64,000 nt of DNA, from assembly GCF_004458765.1 (NCBI RefSeq), contig NZ_SPJX01000184.1, forward strand, positions 186,001 through 250,000, in the 5' to 3' direction. Positions 18,678 to 28,743 of this stretch are shown here, in pieces. The notes beneath the pieces were generated by a model that was given only the letters and a program-made list of their open reading frames with translations, was not told the DNA's origin and ran no database searches. The position numbers and the translations under genes were made by a program. Positions within the stretch are counted from its first letter, which is position 1, and each line of letters begins with the position of its first letter. This DNA is from Microvirga pakistanensis (lineage in GTDB: Bacteria > Pseudomonadota > Alphaproteobacteria > Rhizobiales > Beijerinckiaceae).

Positions 18678-19067
18678 TTACGTGCAGCTGCGGCCCATCG
18701 CGTTGAGGCCTTCATCCAGAAGGTCGGCGAGGTTCGGGATTCCGATCAGCCAATCCGCGGTCGAAATCGAGCTTGCTTCCTCCCGCTCACGGGCGAGGCG
18801 CACGGCATCGCCCCATTCCTCCGGCTCCATGTCGCCACGGCCGATATACACGAGGGCGATCAGATCCGCGCGCTCGTCGTCGTTGAGGCCGGCGATCACG
18901 TCGCGAAGCTCGGTTTCCGTCGCATCGTCCGGCGAGGCCGTGAGGGCATCGATCGCGCCATCGTCTATTGGGTTCGAACCCGATGCCGGATCGGTAGGAC
19001 CCTCTTTCACGTCAATGGCCCTGGCCCGGAGAATGAGTTCGCAGACCTTGTCGAGCGCGATATCCAT
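18678..19067 (-). CDS. DUF3775 family protein
   Basis: A 129-residue acidic soluble protein. The N-terminal MDIALDKVCELILRARAIDVK and the central RDVIAGLNDDERADLIALVY with GRGDMEPEEWGDAVRLA are typical of DUF3775; the end holds TADWLIGIPNLADLLDEGL. Family function is unknown. AGAGGAATTCG precedes the ATG at 19067. A longer upstream frame shares no family features. Confidence 0.85.
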   Translation of the reverse strand: MDIALDKVCELILRARAIDVKEGPTDPASGSNPIDDGAIDALTASPDDATETELRDVIAGLNDDERADLIALVYIGRGDMEPEEWGDAVRLAREREEASSISTADWLIGIPNLADLLDEGLNAMGRSCT

Positions 19068-19259
19068 CGAATTCCTCTTGTAACGATCTTTGCTGCCTTC
19101 GGTGACAGGAAAACCCTTGAGACGGCTTTCGGTTCGGCTGCGGTCAAGCCCACCTGCGGGCGCGCCGTCCGCCCCTGGGCCCTGGGCCGGGCCCTTGACA
19201 GGATCGCAGGGAGGAATAGGGCAGGGCATCTCTCCTCCCTCCTTCCCCACCATGCTCCC

Positions 19260-19601
19260 ATGAACCCTCAGACCGCGCCCATTGTCCTGCTGATCGCCTC
19301 GAACGTCTTCATGACCTTCGCCTGGTACGGCCACTTGAAGTTCAAGACGTCGCCGCTCTGGATCGCGGTCCTTGCGTCCTGGGGCATCGCCTTCGTCGAA
19401 TACTGGTTCGCGGTTCCGGCCAACCGCATCGGATCGGCCGTCTACTCGGCGGCCGAGCTGAAGACCATGCAGGAGGTCATCACACTGATCGTCTTCGCGG
19501 GCTTCTCGGTGCTCTACCTGAAGGAGCCCCTGGGCTGGAACCACCTGATCGGCTTCGTGCTGATCGCCTCGGGCGCCGCCTTCATCTTTCAGGGGCGGTG
19601 A
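19260..19601 (+). CDS. DUF486 small membrane protein
   Basis: A 113-residue protein with four hydrophobic segments and the DUF486 pattern: [29 protein letters not shown] and [19 protein letters not shown]. The family belongs to the DMT-like small multidrug-resistance superfamily; no substrate is known. No clear ribosome-binding site precedes the ATG at 19260. It is followed at once by a second four-helix protein, which may form a pair like other SMR heterodimers (inference). Confidence 0.85.
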   Translation: MNPQTAPIVLLIASNVFMTFAWYGHLKFKTSPLWIAVLASWGIAFVEYWFAVPANRIGSAVYSAAELKTMQEVITLIVFAGFSVLYLKEPLGWNHLIGFVLIASGAAFIFQGR

Positions 19602-19621
19602 CGCGACGGAGCGGTGTGCCG

Positions 19622-19942
19622 ATGTCGATGCTTGTGTACGTGGCCGCGGCGCTGGCCGAGATCGCAGGATGCTTTTCCTTCTGGGCATGGCTGCGCATGG
19701 CCAGGTCGCCGCTTTGGCTGCTGCCCGGGATGGGAGCTCTGGCTCTGTTCGCTTATCTGCTCACGCTCGCTCCAAGTGATGCCGCTGGCCGGGCCTATGC
19801 GGCCTATGGCGGCGTCTACATCGTTGCATCGATCCTGTGGCTGTGGGCCGTGGAAGGGGCCCGGCCCGACCGGTGGGACCTGGCCGGCGGAGCGATCTGC
19901 CTGGCGGGTGCCGCCCTGATCCTCCTCGGACCGCGCGCCTAG
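19622..19942 (+). CDS. YnfA family (UPF0060) small membrane protein
   Basis: A 106-residue, four-helix membrane protein with YnfA landmarks: [17 protein letters not shown], the loop [20 protein letters not shown] and [19 protein letters not shown]. YnfA of enterobacteria has been linked to multidrug efflux. Start ATG 19622 is chosen with GGAGCGG upstream; an in-frame GTG at 19598 overlapping the DUF486 stop is an alternative. It forms a likely operon with that gene. Confidence 0.87.
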   Translation: MSMLVYVAAALAEIAGCFSFWAWLRMARSPLWLLPGMGALALFAYLLTLAPSDAAGRAYAAYGGVYIVASILWLWAVEGARPDRWDLAGGAICLAGAALILLGPRA

Positions 19943-19995
19943 AGCATTGTAAGGCGACGTCGATCCGAGGCTCCGCCCGACGCTCTGAGACGCGG

Positions 19996-21135
19996 TCAGG
20001 TGGCGGGCTTCATCCGCAGGATGCGTCCCTGCCGGGAATCGGTCAGGAGATAGATCAGGCCGTCGGGACCCTGGCGCACATCCCGGATGCGCTCGCCCAG
20101 GTTCTGCAACATGCGCTCTTCGCCGGTCACGCGATTGCCGCTGGTCTCGAGGCGCGAGACGAGCTTGCCGGCAAGGGCGCCGACCAGAATGCTGCCGCGC
20201 CAGGCCGGGAATTTGTCGCCCGTGTAGAAGGCCATGCCGGAGGGTGCGATGGACGGGTCCCAGTAATAGACCGGCTGTTCCATTCCGGGGCGCCTGGTCC
20301 CCTGGCCGATCTTCTGGCCGGAGTAATGCACGCCGTAGGAGATGACGGGCCAGCCGTAGTTCTTGCCCTTCTGCGGAATGTTGACCTCATCGCCTCCGCG
20401 CGCGCCATGCTCGACGGTCCAGAGCTCGCCTGTCGTCGGGTGAAGGGCGGCCGACTGAATGTTGCGGTGGCCGTAGGACCAGATCTCCGGGCGGGCATCC
20501 TCCTGGGTGACGAAGGGGTTGTCCGGGACGGCGCCCCCGGCTGGCTTGATGCGGACGATCTTGCCGAGATGGTTGCCGAGGCCCTGGGCCTGATCGCGCA
20601 GGTCGTTCCGCTCGCCCAGGGTCACGAAGAGATTGCCGTCCCGGTCGAAGACCAGGCGCGATCCGAAGTGATAGGTGCCCGCATAGGACGGTTCCTGGCG
20701 GAAGATGACCTGGGTGCCCTCGAGGCTCGTCCCGTCTTGGCTGAGGCGTCCCCGCGCGACGCTCGTGCCGTTCCGGCCTTCGCCCCTGTCTTCGGCAAGG
20801 CTCAGATAGACCAGCCGGTTCTGGGCGAAGTTCGGATCGAGCGCCACGTCCAGAAGACCGCCCTGGCCCCGTGCCGAGATGGGGGGAAGCCCCTTGATCG
20901 GCTCGGAGAGGTTGCCCTCCGGATCCACGATGCGCAGCCGTCCCGGTCGTTCGGTGACCAGCATGCGGCCATCGGGCAGGAAGGCGAGGCTCCAGGGATT
21001 CTGAAGATTTCGGGCGAAGGTTTCGACAATCACCTCGACCTTGTCGGTGCGGAGGCGCTGCGTATCCTGGGCCAGAGCAGCCGGGCTTGCGGCAAAAAGC
21101 AGGGCGCAGGCAAGGGCGAGGCGAAGTTTCGGCAT
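19996..21135 (-). CDS. PQQ-dependent sugar dehydrogenase (YliI type)
   Basis: A 379-residue periplasmic protein with a Sec signal (residues 1-22, cut near ALA-QD). The beta-propeller resembles E. coli Asd/Yli[83 protein letters not shown] and [16 protein letters not shown]. The family oxidises aldoses with PQQ. The ATG at 21135 has GGAGAG upstream. It stands alone on its strand. Confidence 0.9.
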   Translation of the reverse strand: MPKLRLALACALLFAASPAALAQDTQRLRTDKVEVIVETFARNLQNPWSLAFLPDGRMLVTERPGRLRIVDPEGNLSEPIKGLPPISARGQGGLLDVALDPNFAQNRLVYLSLAEDRGEGRNGTSVARGRLSQDGTSLEGTQVIFRQEPSYAGTYHFGSRLVFDRDGNLFVTLGERNDLRDQAQGLGNHLGKIVRIKPAGGAVPDNPFVTQEDARPEIWSYGHRNIQSAALHPTTGELWTVEHGARGGDEVNIPQKGKNYGWPVISYGVHYSGQKIGQGTRRPGMEQPVYYWDPSIAPSGMAFYTGDKFPAWRGSILVGALAGKLVSRLETSGNRVTGEERMLQNLGERIRDVRQGPDGLIYLLTDSRQGRILRMKPAT

Positions 21136-21214
21136 GAGGACTCTCCGTCGATCCAGAGGCGAAGAGCTAACCTCCCGGCACGGGGCGTCAACCTCGTGGC
21201 CGTTCACTCGCGTG

Positions 21215-21400
21215 TTACTTAAGGGAATATTGGTGGACGGCGTTCGAATCGTGCGCCGACAGGGTCTGGGTTGTGGCCAGAACCGACAGGGTGGCCAAAC
21301 CCATCAGCATGATCAGGGCCAACGAGCAGCGGGTCTGCTGCCGAAGGTCCATCCGATGGGCCCGGGAGGCAACGCGGTTTCTCGGCATGTATGTCTTCAT
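21215..21400 (-). CDS. Possible small secreted peptide
   Basis: A 61-residue frame with a basic start ([19 protein letters not shown]) and a hydrophobic stretch (about residues 29-50) ending TLSAHD, like a signal peptide. GGGGAA lies 8 nt before the ATG at 21400. A CtrA-like site lies about 115 nt upstream. No homology is recognised, so the gene is tentative. Confidence 0.35.
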   Translation of the reverse strand: MKTYMPRNRVASRAHRMDLRQQTRCSLALIMLMGLATLSVLATTQTLSAHDSNAVHQYSLK

Positions 21401-21514
21401 TGGCTCATTCCCCATGAAGTGCCAAATTGGCTTTGGAGAAAAAACCCATTCATTACAGGAAAGTTCCGCCCTGTGTTCGGCTCTTTCTTAGAGTTACCTT
21501 GCCAAGTACAAGTG

Positions 21515-21530
21515 TTAACCTTTTGTTAAC
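21515..21530. promoter_or_regulatory. CtrA-like box
   Basis: TTAAC-N6-TTAAC (21515-21519 and 21526-21530) matches the CtrA consensus TTAA-N7-TTAA. A third TTAAC follows at 21536. It lies in an AT-rich stretch upstream of the small frame ending at 21215. Confidence 0.5.
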
Positions 21531-21575
21531 CAATATTAACGTTCTGATCAGCTGGCCAAGGCAGGAACAGCGGCA

Positions 21576-21605
21576 ATAAAAATGGCCGGGGCGAAGCCCG
21601 GCCAT
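21576..21605 (-). terminator. Terminator of the TctC-type gene
   Basis: ATGGCCGGG/CCCGGCCAT, 9-bp stem with a 6-nt loop; on the minus strand it is followed by TTTTATT. It lies 27 nt past the stop of the binding-protein gene. Confidence 0.75.
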
Positions 21606-21631
21606 CGGGTAAAAACCTGAATGCTGAGAGC

Positions 21632-22612
21632 CTATTCTGCCGTGATATGGGCTGCCTTGATGATCTCCGCCCAGGTCTGGATTTCCTTCTCCAGGTAAGG
21701 TTTGAAGGCCTCGGGATCGCGCACGTTCAAAGTAAAGCCGAGCTTCGTGATGCGTTCCTTTGCGTCAGGCTTGTTGAGGATGGCGATGATCGTTCCCGAG
21801 AGCTTGTCGAGAATGGGCTTCGGCGTATTCGCGGGCGCAAAGAAGGCGGCCCAGGATTCGGCGTCCGCATCAGTGATGCCCTGCTCCCGCAGGGTAGGCA
21901 CATCCGGCGCCAACGGGTTGCGTTGCGGGCTTGCAAGGCCGATGGCGCGCATCTGGCCGGCCTGGAACTGCGAGAGCACGCTCGGCAGGGTCGAGTTCGA
22001 GACGTCGATGCGCCCCGCCATGAGTTCCGTCACCAGAGGGGCCGCACCCCGGAAGGGCACATGGGTCATCCTGATGCCAGTGCGGGTCATGAAGAGCTCG
22101 GTCGCCAGATGCGAGCCGGAGCCCACTCCCGTCGAGCCGTAATTGAGCTTGCCGGGATCCTTCCGGGCGAGTTCCACCAGCTCCGGGATCGACTTCGCCG
22201 GCAGGTCGTTCTTCACCACGAAGACGTGCTCGAAGGCGCCTGCGCCCGCCAGAGGCGCGAAGTCCTTCACGGCGTCGTAGCCGGGCTCCTTGAGCAGGAA
22301 CATGTTGTTCCCGTGCGTCTGATTGTTGCCGAACACGATCGTGTAGCCGTCGGGCTCCGCCCGGGCGACCGCGCGGGTGCCGATGGCGCCGGAGGCGCCC
22401 GCCACGTTCTCGACGATCACGTTCTGCCCGAGATCCTTGCCCATCTCCTCCGCCACGATGCGGGCGATCACGTCCGTCGGGCCGCCCGCCGGGTAGGGCA
22501 CGATCATCTTGATCACGCGGCTGGGATAGGTCTGCGCGGCGGCCGCCTGGGAGAGCAGGGCGGCTCCGGCGAGAAGGCCGAGGGCCATGCGGCGGATGAG
22601 GGAAAAGGTCAT
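21632..22612 (-). CDS. Tripartite tricarboxylate transporter substrate-binding protein (TctC/Bug)
   Basis: A 326-residue periplasmic binding protein with a Sec signal (1-26, cut after AAA). It has the Bug motifs: YPSRVIKMIVPYPAGGPTD with the ligand-binding loop, NVAGASGAIGTRAVARAEPDGYT, YGSTGVGSGSHLATE and THVPFRGAAPLVTELMAG. It would capture a carboxylate for a TctAB membrane complex, but no tctA or tctB is nearby, as is common for such orphans. It diverges from the aminotransferase gene. Confidence 0.92.
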   Translation of the reverse strand: MTFSLIRRMALGLLAGAALLSQAAAAQTYPSRVIKMIVPYPAGGPTDVIARIVAEEMGKDLGQNVIVENVAGASGAIGTRAVARAEPDGYTIVFGNNQTHGNNMFLLKEPGYDAVKDFAPLAGAGAFEHVFVVKNDLPAKSIPELVELARKDPGKLNYGSTGVGSGSHLATELFMTRTGIRMTHVPFRGAAPLVTELMAGRIDVSNSTLPSVLSQFQAGQMRAIGLASPQRNPLAPDVPTLREQGITDADAESWAAFFAPANTPKPILDKLSGTIIAILNKPDAKERITKLGFTLNVRDPEAFKPYLEKEIQTWAEIIKAAHITAE

Positions 22613-22713
22613 GAAAAGGCGGCTCCTGAAAATCCCGGTTCAAGGGGGGCTGTTTCGCTTGCTTGAGCAGCGTGGGCAGATTAGGGTCCGCCCCCGTCAC
22701 GTTTCCTTCCTAA

Positions 22714-23936
<1,223 letters not shown>

Positions 23937-23937
<1 letters not shown>

Positions 23938-24257
23938 TGAGCCTGCCTCGGACATTCCATCCGGATCCCGAGGCGGAGCCTTATCGGATCGACCAGCAAT
24001 CGGCCTTCCGGGTGAAGTCGGATTTCCGTGTCGACTTCACCAATGGCGGCTATGTGGAAGCGAGGGATTTCCTTCTCGACATCCCGGGTGACAGCGTGAC
24101 CCCCGAGCGTCTGGCCGAGATGATCGTCTCGGCCATGAACCTCCTCCGGGCCGGGCCGGTCACGATCTTTTCGATGACGATCGTGCGCCGCGGCGAGCAC
24201 CAGGATGCCGTTCCAGCACGGTTGGGACGCCCCGGAGAGCCGCCTTCGCCTGCGTGA
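23937..24257 (+). CDS. Hypothetical protein coupled to aminotransferase
   Basis: A 106-residue soluble protein with no recognised domain. The ordered part is SAFRVKSDFRVDFTNGGYVEARDFLLDIP (residues 22-50, split: beta strands) followed by helix ERLAEMIVSAMNLL and strand VTIFSMTIVRRG; the tail is Pro-rich. Its ATG shares one base with the aminotransferase stop, so it is translationally coupled and may act with that enzyme. No function is assigned. Confidence 0.7.
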
Positions 24258-24445
24258 GTGTGGCTCCTTCCGCGGACGGCATTCGTCGCGGCAAACCGCA
24301 CCGGCGGCGCCAAAAAACGCACTCGGCAAGAAGCGTGGCCGTTCTCCTGCCCGAAAAATGCCCTTGCCAACCTCTCCAGACAGGCAGAGCATCCTCTTAA
24401 CGCGACGGCTAAGAGCGCGCTGACGGGGGCGGGGAGGAGACTACC

Positions 24446-26485
24446 ATGGCACCCAACGGCAGAGGACCTGCGGGCCCGCGATGCATCGCCATCGTTGGCC
24501 CATTCCAGAGCGGCAAGACCACGCTTCTTGAAGCCATCCTGGAGCGCACCGGGACCATCTCGCGCGCAGGCCGCGTGACCAATGGCGACAGCGTCGGTGA
24601 CGCGAGCGCCGAGGCCCGCGCTCACGGCATGAGCATCGAGCCCAACGTGGCCACCGTCGATTTTCTCGGCGAGACGATGACGTTCGTCGACTGCCCCGGC
24701 TCCACCGAATTCCTGCACGAGATGCGCAACATCACGCCCGTCTGCGATGCGGCGATCGTGGTATGCGAGTCCGACGAGCGCAAGATTCCTGCGCTCGAGA
24801 TCATCCTGCGGGAGCTGGAGGAGGCGGACATTCCGCGCTTCCTCTTCATCAACAAGATCGATACGGCGACGAAGCGCGTCCGCGAGACGTTGAGCCTACT
24901 GCAGCAGGCCTCGCGCACGCCGCTGCTGCTGCGCCAGATTCCGCTCTGGAAAGACGGTATCGCGATCGGTTTCATCGATCTCGCCCTGGAGCGCGCCTTC
25001 ATCTACCGCGAGCATGCGCCCAGCGAAGTGGTCGAGATGCCCGACGGCGAAAGCCTGCGCGAGCGCGAGGCGCGCTTCGCGATGCTGGAGCGGCTGGCCG
25101 ATTACGACGACGAATTGATGGAGGAGCTGATCTCCGAGATCGAGCCCCCGCGCGACCGCATCTTCGACGACCTCTCCAAGGAGCTGCGCGAGCGGCATGT
25201 GGTTCCGGCGCTCATCGGCTCCGCCGAGCGCGGCAACGGCGTCACGCGGCTTCTGAAAGCGCTGCGCCATGAGGCGCCGACGCTCCCGGAAACCCGCACC
25301 CGTCTTGGAATCCCCGATGAGGGCGCGCCGCTCGCCCATGTGATGAAGACCCTGCATATGGGCCAGGGCGGCAAGCTCTCCGTGGCGCGCGTGATGCGCG
25401 GCGCCTTCCACGAAGGTGACATGGTGGTCGGGTCGCGCGGTGCGGAAAGCCGTGTCGGCAGCCTGCTCACGATGGTCGGCGGCAACACGACGCGTCGGGC
25501 CGAAGCGGCCGCCGGCGATGTAGTGGGCTTCGGTCGCCTCGAAGGCATCGCGACGGGCGACAGCTTCGCGTCGGGCAAGTCGCGTCCCGACACGATTGTC
25601 TCCTCGGCGCCTCCGGAGCCCGTCTATGCGGTGTCCCTCAAGGTGCGAGACCGCAAGGACGATGTCCGCCTTTCGAGCGCGCTCGCCAAGATTACAGAGG
25701 AGGACCTGTCCCTGGTGGTGGAGAACCGGCCGGAGATGGGCGAGATCCGGCTGCTCGGACAGGGCGAGATGCATCTGCGCGTCGCGGTGGAGAAGCTCGC
25801 CTCGCGCTTCCAGGTCGGTGTCGACATCGGCAAGCCGCGCGTCGCCTATTGCGAAACGATCCGCATGCCCGCATCGGCTCGCGGCCGCCATCGCAAGCAG
25901 ACCGGCGGTCATGGCCAGTACGGCGACGTGATGATCGAGATCAAGCCGCTGCCGCGCGGTGAGGGATTTGCCTTCGAGGACCGGATCACCGGTGGTGTCG
26001 TTCCGCGCCAGTACATCCCCTCCGTGGAGACGGGTGTCCGCGATGCGCTCCGGAGCGGGCCCCTGGGCTTTCCGGTGGTCGATCTCGCGGTCAGCCTGAC
26101 GGACGGCTCCTATCACACGGTGGATTCGTCGGACGCGGCGTTCCAGGCGGCGGCGAAGCTCGCCCTGGCGGAGGCTCTGCCGAAGGCGAAGCCCGTGCTG
26201 CTGGAGCCGATCCTTTCCGTCGAGATCACGATACCCACGGAGGCCCTGTCGAAGGCCACGAGCCTCGTCACCGCCCGGCGCGGGCAGATCCTGGGCTATG
26301 ACGGACGGCCCGGATGGGCCGGATGGGAGGTGCTGAACGCCACCATTCCGGAATCGGAGATCGGCGACCTGATCGTCGAGCTGCGCTCCGTCACGGCGGG
26401 CGTCGGCACCTTCTCGACGCGCTTCGATCACATGGCCGAGCTTAGCGGCAAGCCAGCCGACCTCGTGCTGCAGAAAGCTCATTGA
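24446..26485 (+). CDS. EF-G-like translational GTPase (non-canonical)
   Basis: A 679-residue protein with EF-G architecture: G domain, then domains II-V. G1 is GPFQSGKTT, G4 NKID. G3 reads DCPGS where canonical EF-G has DTPGH, so the catalytic His is Ser, and the switch I RGITI is replaced by HGMSIEPN. Domain IV is present with HRKQTGGHGQYGDV and VETGVRDALRSGPL. It is thus an EF-G paralogue with changed GTP hydrolysis or a regulatory role, not the housekeeping fusA. GGGGAGGAGACTACC precedes the ATG. Confidence 0.9.
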   Translation: MAPNGRGPAGPRCIAIVGPFQSGKTTLLEAILERTGTISRAGRVTNGDSVGDASAEARAHGMSIEPNVATVDFLGETMTFVDCPGSTEFLHEMRNITPVCDAAIVVCESDERKIPALEIILRELEEADIPRFLFINKIDTATKRVRETLSLLQQASRTPLLLRQIPLWKDGIAIGFIDLALERAFIYREHAPSEVVEMPDGESLREREARFAMLERLADYDDELMEELISEIEPPRDRIFDDLSKELRERHVVPALIGSAERGNGVTRLLKALRHEAPTLPETRTRLGIPDEGAPLAHVMKTLHMGQGGKLSVARVMRGAFHEGDMVVGSRGAESRVGSLLTMVGGNTTRRAEAAAGDVVGFGRLEGIATGDSFASGKSRPDTIVSSAPPEPVYAVSLKVRDRKDDVRLSSALAKITEEDLSLVVENRPEMGEIRLLGQGEMHLRVAVEKLASRFQVGVDIGKPRVAYCETIRMPASARGRHRKQTGGHGQYGDVMIEIKPLPRGEGFAFEDRITGGVVPRQYIPSVETGVRDALRSGPLGFPVVDLAVSLTDGSYHTVDSSDAAFQAAAKLALAEALPKAKPVLLEPILSVEITIPTEALSKATSLVTARRGQILGYDGRPGWAGWEVLNATIPESEIGDLIVELRSVTAGVGTFSTRFDHMAELSGKPADLVLQKAH

Positions 26486-26616
26486 AGCCCTCTCCGAGGG
26501 GCGTTTCCGGCCCTCAGGGAACGCCCATCGACAAACTACCCCTTCCGCGCCAATCTAAGCTTCACCGGAGACGCTGTCTCCCATGAAACAAACTCGCCCT
26601 GGAGCGGGAGGAAAAA

Positions 26617-28347
26617 ATGAACGCCACGATCGAACCGGCCGCATCCACGGATACGGCCGGGCAAACCTTGGACAGATCCTGGTTCAAGTCCTATCCCCCG
26701 AGTGTGCCCCACGCGATCGACGACGCCAGCATCGGCACTCTCAACGACATCTTCGTCAAGGCGGTCACAGATTATCCGAACCGGGCTGCCGCCGAGAGCT
26801 TCGGCAAGCGCATCACTTATGCGGAACTCGGCCGCAGCGTCGACGCCGTGGCCTCCTGGCTGCAGCAGCAGGGGCTGAAGAGGGGAGACCGCATCGGGAT
26901 CATGCTGCCGAACGTGATGGCCTATCCGGCGATCCTTTATGGCGTGCTGATGGCCGGCGGCACGGTGGTGAACATCAATCCGCTCTATACGCCGCGCGAG
27001 TTGGCCTACCAGCTGCAGGATTCCGGAGCGCGGTTCCTCTTCGTTCTCGAAAATTTCGGAGCGACGGTCGAAGAGGCGCTGCCGGATCTCAGGCTCGATC
27101 GCGTGGTCGTTGTGAAGCCCGGCGATCTGCTGGGTGCGAAAGGCGCCATCGTCAACCTCGTGTCCCGCTACGTGAAAAAGGCGGTCAAAAGGTTCAGCCT
27201 TCCGAAGTCCGCATCGTTCAAGACGGTGCTGAAAGAGGGCGCGCGAAGGCGGCCGGACGTCGTGGCGGTCACGCGGGACGACATCGCCTTTCTGCAATAC
27301 ACGGGCGGCACGACGGGCATTTCGAAGGGGGCGGTTCTCCTTCACCGCAACGTTGCCGCCAACGTGCTGCAATGCGAAGCGTGGATGCGTCCGTTCTTCG
27401 GCGAGCGTGACGATCATGTCATGGTCACGGCGTTGCCCCTCTATCACATCTTCGGCCTGACGGTGTGCTCGCTGTTCATGACGAAGATCGGCGGGTGTCA
27501 GCTTCTCATCGCCAATCCGCGCGACATTGCCGGATTCGTGAAGACGCTCCAGAAGAGCAAGATCACTCTCATGTCGGGTGTGAACACGCTCTACAACGCG
27601 CTGGCTCACGCGCCGGGCATTCGAGACGTCGATTTCTCGCAACTGGTGTTCGCCGTCGCCGGAGGCATGGCCACGCAGGAAGCGGTCGCGAAGACGTGGA
27701 AGGAGATTTCCGGTCGGCCCATCATCGAAGGGTACGGCCTGTCGGAGACCTCACCGGTGGTTTGCGTCAACCGCCTCGACATCGAGGAATTCACAGGCAC
27801 CATCGGCTATCCGCTGCCGTCCACGGACGTAACGGTGAGAGCGAGCGACGGCAGCATCCTGCCCCCGGGCGAGCGCGGCGAATTGTGCGTGAAAGGCCCG
27901 CAGGTGATGGCCGGCTATTGGCAGCAGCCGGATGAAACGGCGCGGTCGATGACGCCCGACGGCTATTTCCGCACAGGGGACGTCGCGATGATCCTCCCGG
28001 ACGGTCAGGTGAAGATCGTCGACCGGATGAAGGACATGATCCTGGTCTCCGGCTTCAACGTCTATCCGAACGAGGTCGAGGACGTGCTCGTGAAGCATCC
28101 CGCCGTCATGGAGGCTGCTGTCATCGGACTGCCTGACGAACAATCGGGCGAGGCGGTCGTCGCCTATGTGGTGTGCAAGGACCCGAACCTCGACCCTGAC
28201 GAACTGCGCCACTTCTGCAGGGAAAATCTCACCGGCTACAAGGTGCCGCGCCGGATCGAGTTCCGGGAATCGCTGCCGAAGACCAATGTTGGCAAGGTGC
28301 TGCGCCGCGTCCTGAAGGACGAGGTCGCCTCGTCTCGGCAGGCATGA
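26617..28347 (+). CDS. fadD: Long-chain fatty acid-CoA ligase
   Basis: A 576-residue adenylate-forming enzyme that activates fatty acids to acyl-CoA. The P-loop is YTGGTTGISKGAVL, motif A5 GYGLSETSPVV, A7 YFRTGDVA, A8 DRMKDMILVSGFNVYPNEVE and the A10 lysine lies in PKTNVGKVLRR. The family FACS signature DGYFRTGDVAMILPDG is present. GGGAGGAAAAA precedes the ATG. No other beta-oxidation genes are adjacent. Confidence 0.92.
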   Translation: MNATIEPAASTDTAGQTLDRSWFKSYPPSVPHAIDDASIGTLNDIFVKAVTDYPNRAAAESFGKRITYAELGRSVDAVASWLQQQGLKRGDRIGIMLPNVMAYPAILYGVLMAGGTVVNINPLYTPRELAYQLQDSGARFLFVLENFGATVEEALPDLRLDRVVVVKPGDLLGAKGAIVNLVSRYVKKAVKRFSLPKSASFKTVLKEGARRRPDVVAVTRDDIAFLQYTGGTTGISKGAVLLHRNVAANVLQCEAWMRPFFGERDDHVMVTALPLYHIFGLTVCSLFMTKIGGCQLLIANPRDIAGFVKTLQKSKITLMSGVNTLYNALAHAPGIRDVDFSQLVFAVAGGMATQEAVAKTWKEISGRPIIEGYGLSETSPVVCVNRLDIEEFTGTIGYPLPSTDVTVRASDGSILPPGERGELCVKGPQVMAGYWQQPDETARSMTPDGYFRTGDVAMILPDGQVKIVDRMKDMILVSGFNVYPNEVEDVLVKHPAVMEAAVIGLPDEQSGEAVVAYVVCKDPNLDPDELRHFCRENLTGYKVPRRIEFRESLPKTNVGKVLRRVLKDEVASSRQA

Positions 28348-28353
28348 CGAGAG

Positions 28354-28480
28354 CAAAAAAAAGCCGGGCCAAAGGCCCGGCTAAAGTAGAGGTCCGACAA
28401 TTGAGTCAAAACCTTCCAGAGGGAACGGCCGACACGGCATCGCCGGGAGGAAGAAAAGCGCTGCCGCGTTGAAATCAGCC
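28354..28480 (-). ncRNA. Probable AbcR-like (alpha-r15) small RNA
   Basis: A minus-strand transcript unit of about 127 nt in the gene-free gap next to the lsrB-type gene. It has a promoter (28487-28515), a predicted first hairpin with stem ACGCGGCA/TGCCGTGT (28469-28462 and 28439-28432) exposing CTTTTCTTCCTCCC, a second hairpin exposing GTTCCCTCT (28426-28418), and a strong terminator with seven T residues. CU-rich loops able to pair with Shine-Dalgarno sequences are the hallmark of AbcR RNAs, which in Sinorhizobium lie beside lsrB. Identity is inferred; transcription is not shown. Confidence 0.6.
28355..28382 (-). terminator. Terminator of the sRNA candidate
   Basis: AGCCGGGCC/GGCCCGGCT, 9-bp stem with an AAA loop. 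The T run (28361-28355) is on the minus strand only, so it ends a leftward transcript and not fadD. Confidence 0.8.
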
Positions 28481-28486
28481 AATGCT

Positions 28487-28515
28487 CATATCGGCCGCAT
28501 TCGACCTATTTGCAA
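28487..28515 (-). promoter_or_regulatory. Sigma-70 type promoter of the sRNA candidate
   Basis: Minus-strand TTGCAA (28515-28510), 17 nt, GATATG (28492-28487), pointing to a start at about 28480. The -35 overlaps the 11-bp palindrome TTGCAATGCAA (28510-28520), the TTGCA-N-TGCAA type of half-sites bound by LysR-type regulators such as VtlR/LsrB. Confidence 0.55.
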
Positions 28516-28743
28516 TGCAACATGCCTCATAAAAGGGCTGCGTCGGCTGCATGGCTTAGACGAAAGGCTGACGCAAAACTGCCACGCTTGTCCTCGCAAG
28601 CGTGATTCAAGGATGGATGCCATCTCTCTCGGCAGCACGTCGCCCGGCACAAACGCAAGGCCGCGCTGGAAAGCCCTGCATCTGGCCTGGGTATGAAGCG
28701 AAGACCAAAGACATGAAGTCACTCCACGCCAGTGGAAACAGCC

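Noticed and set aside
28353..28382. Hairpin as fadD terminator
   Set aside because: The T run is on the minus strand only, so it fits a leftward RNA.
28486..28722. 78-codon frame in the gap beside lsrB
   Set aside because: No ribosome-binding site or family features, and it overlaps the sRNA promoter.
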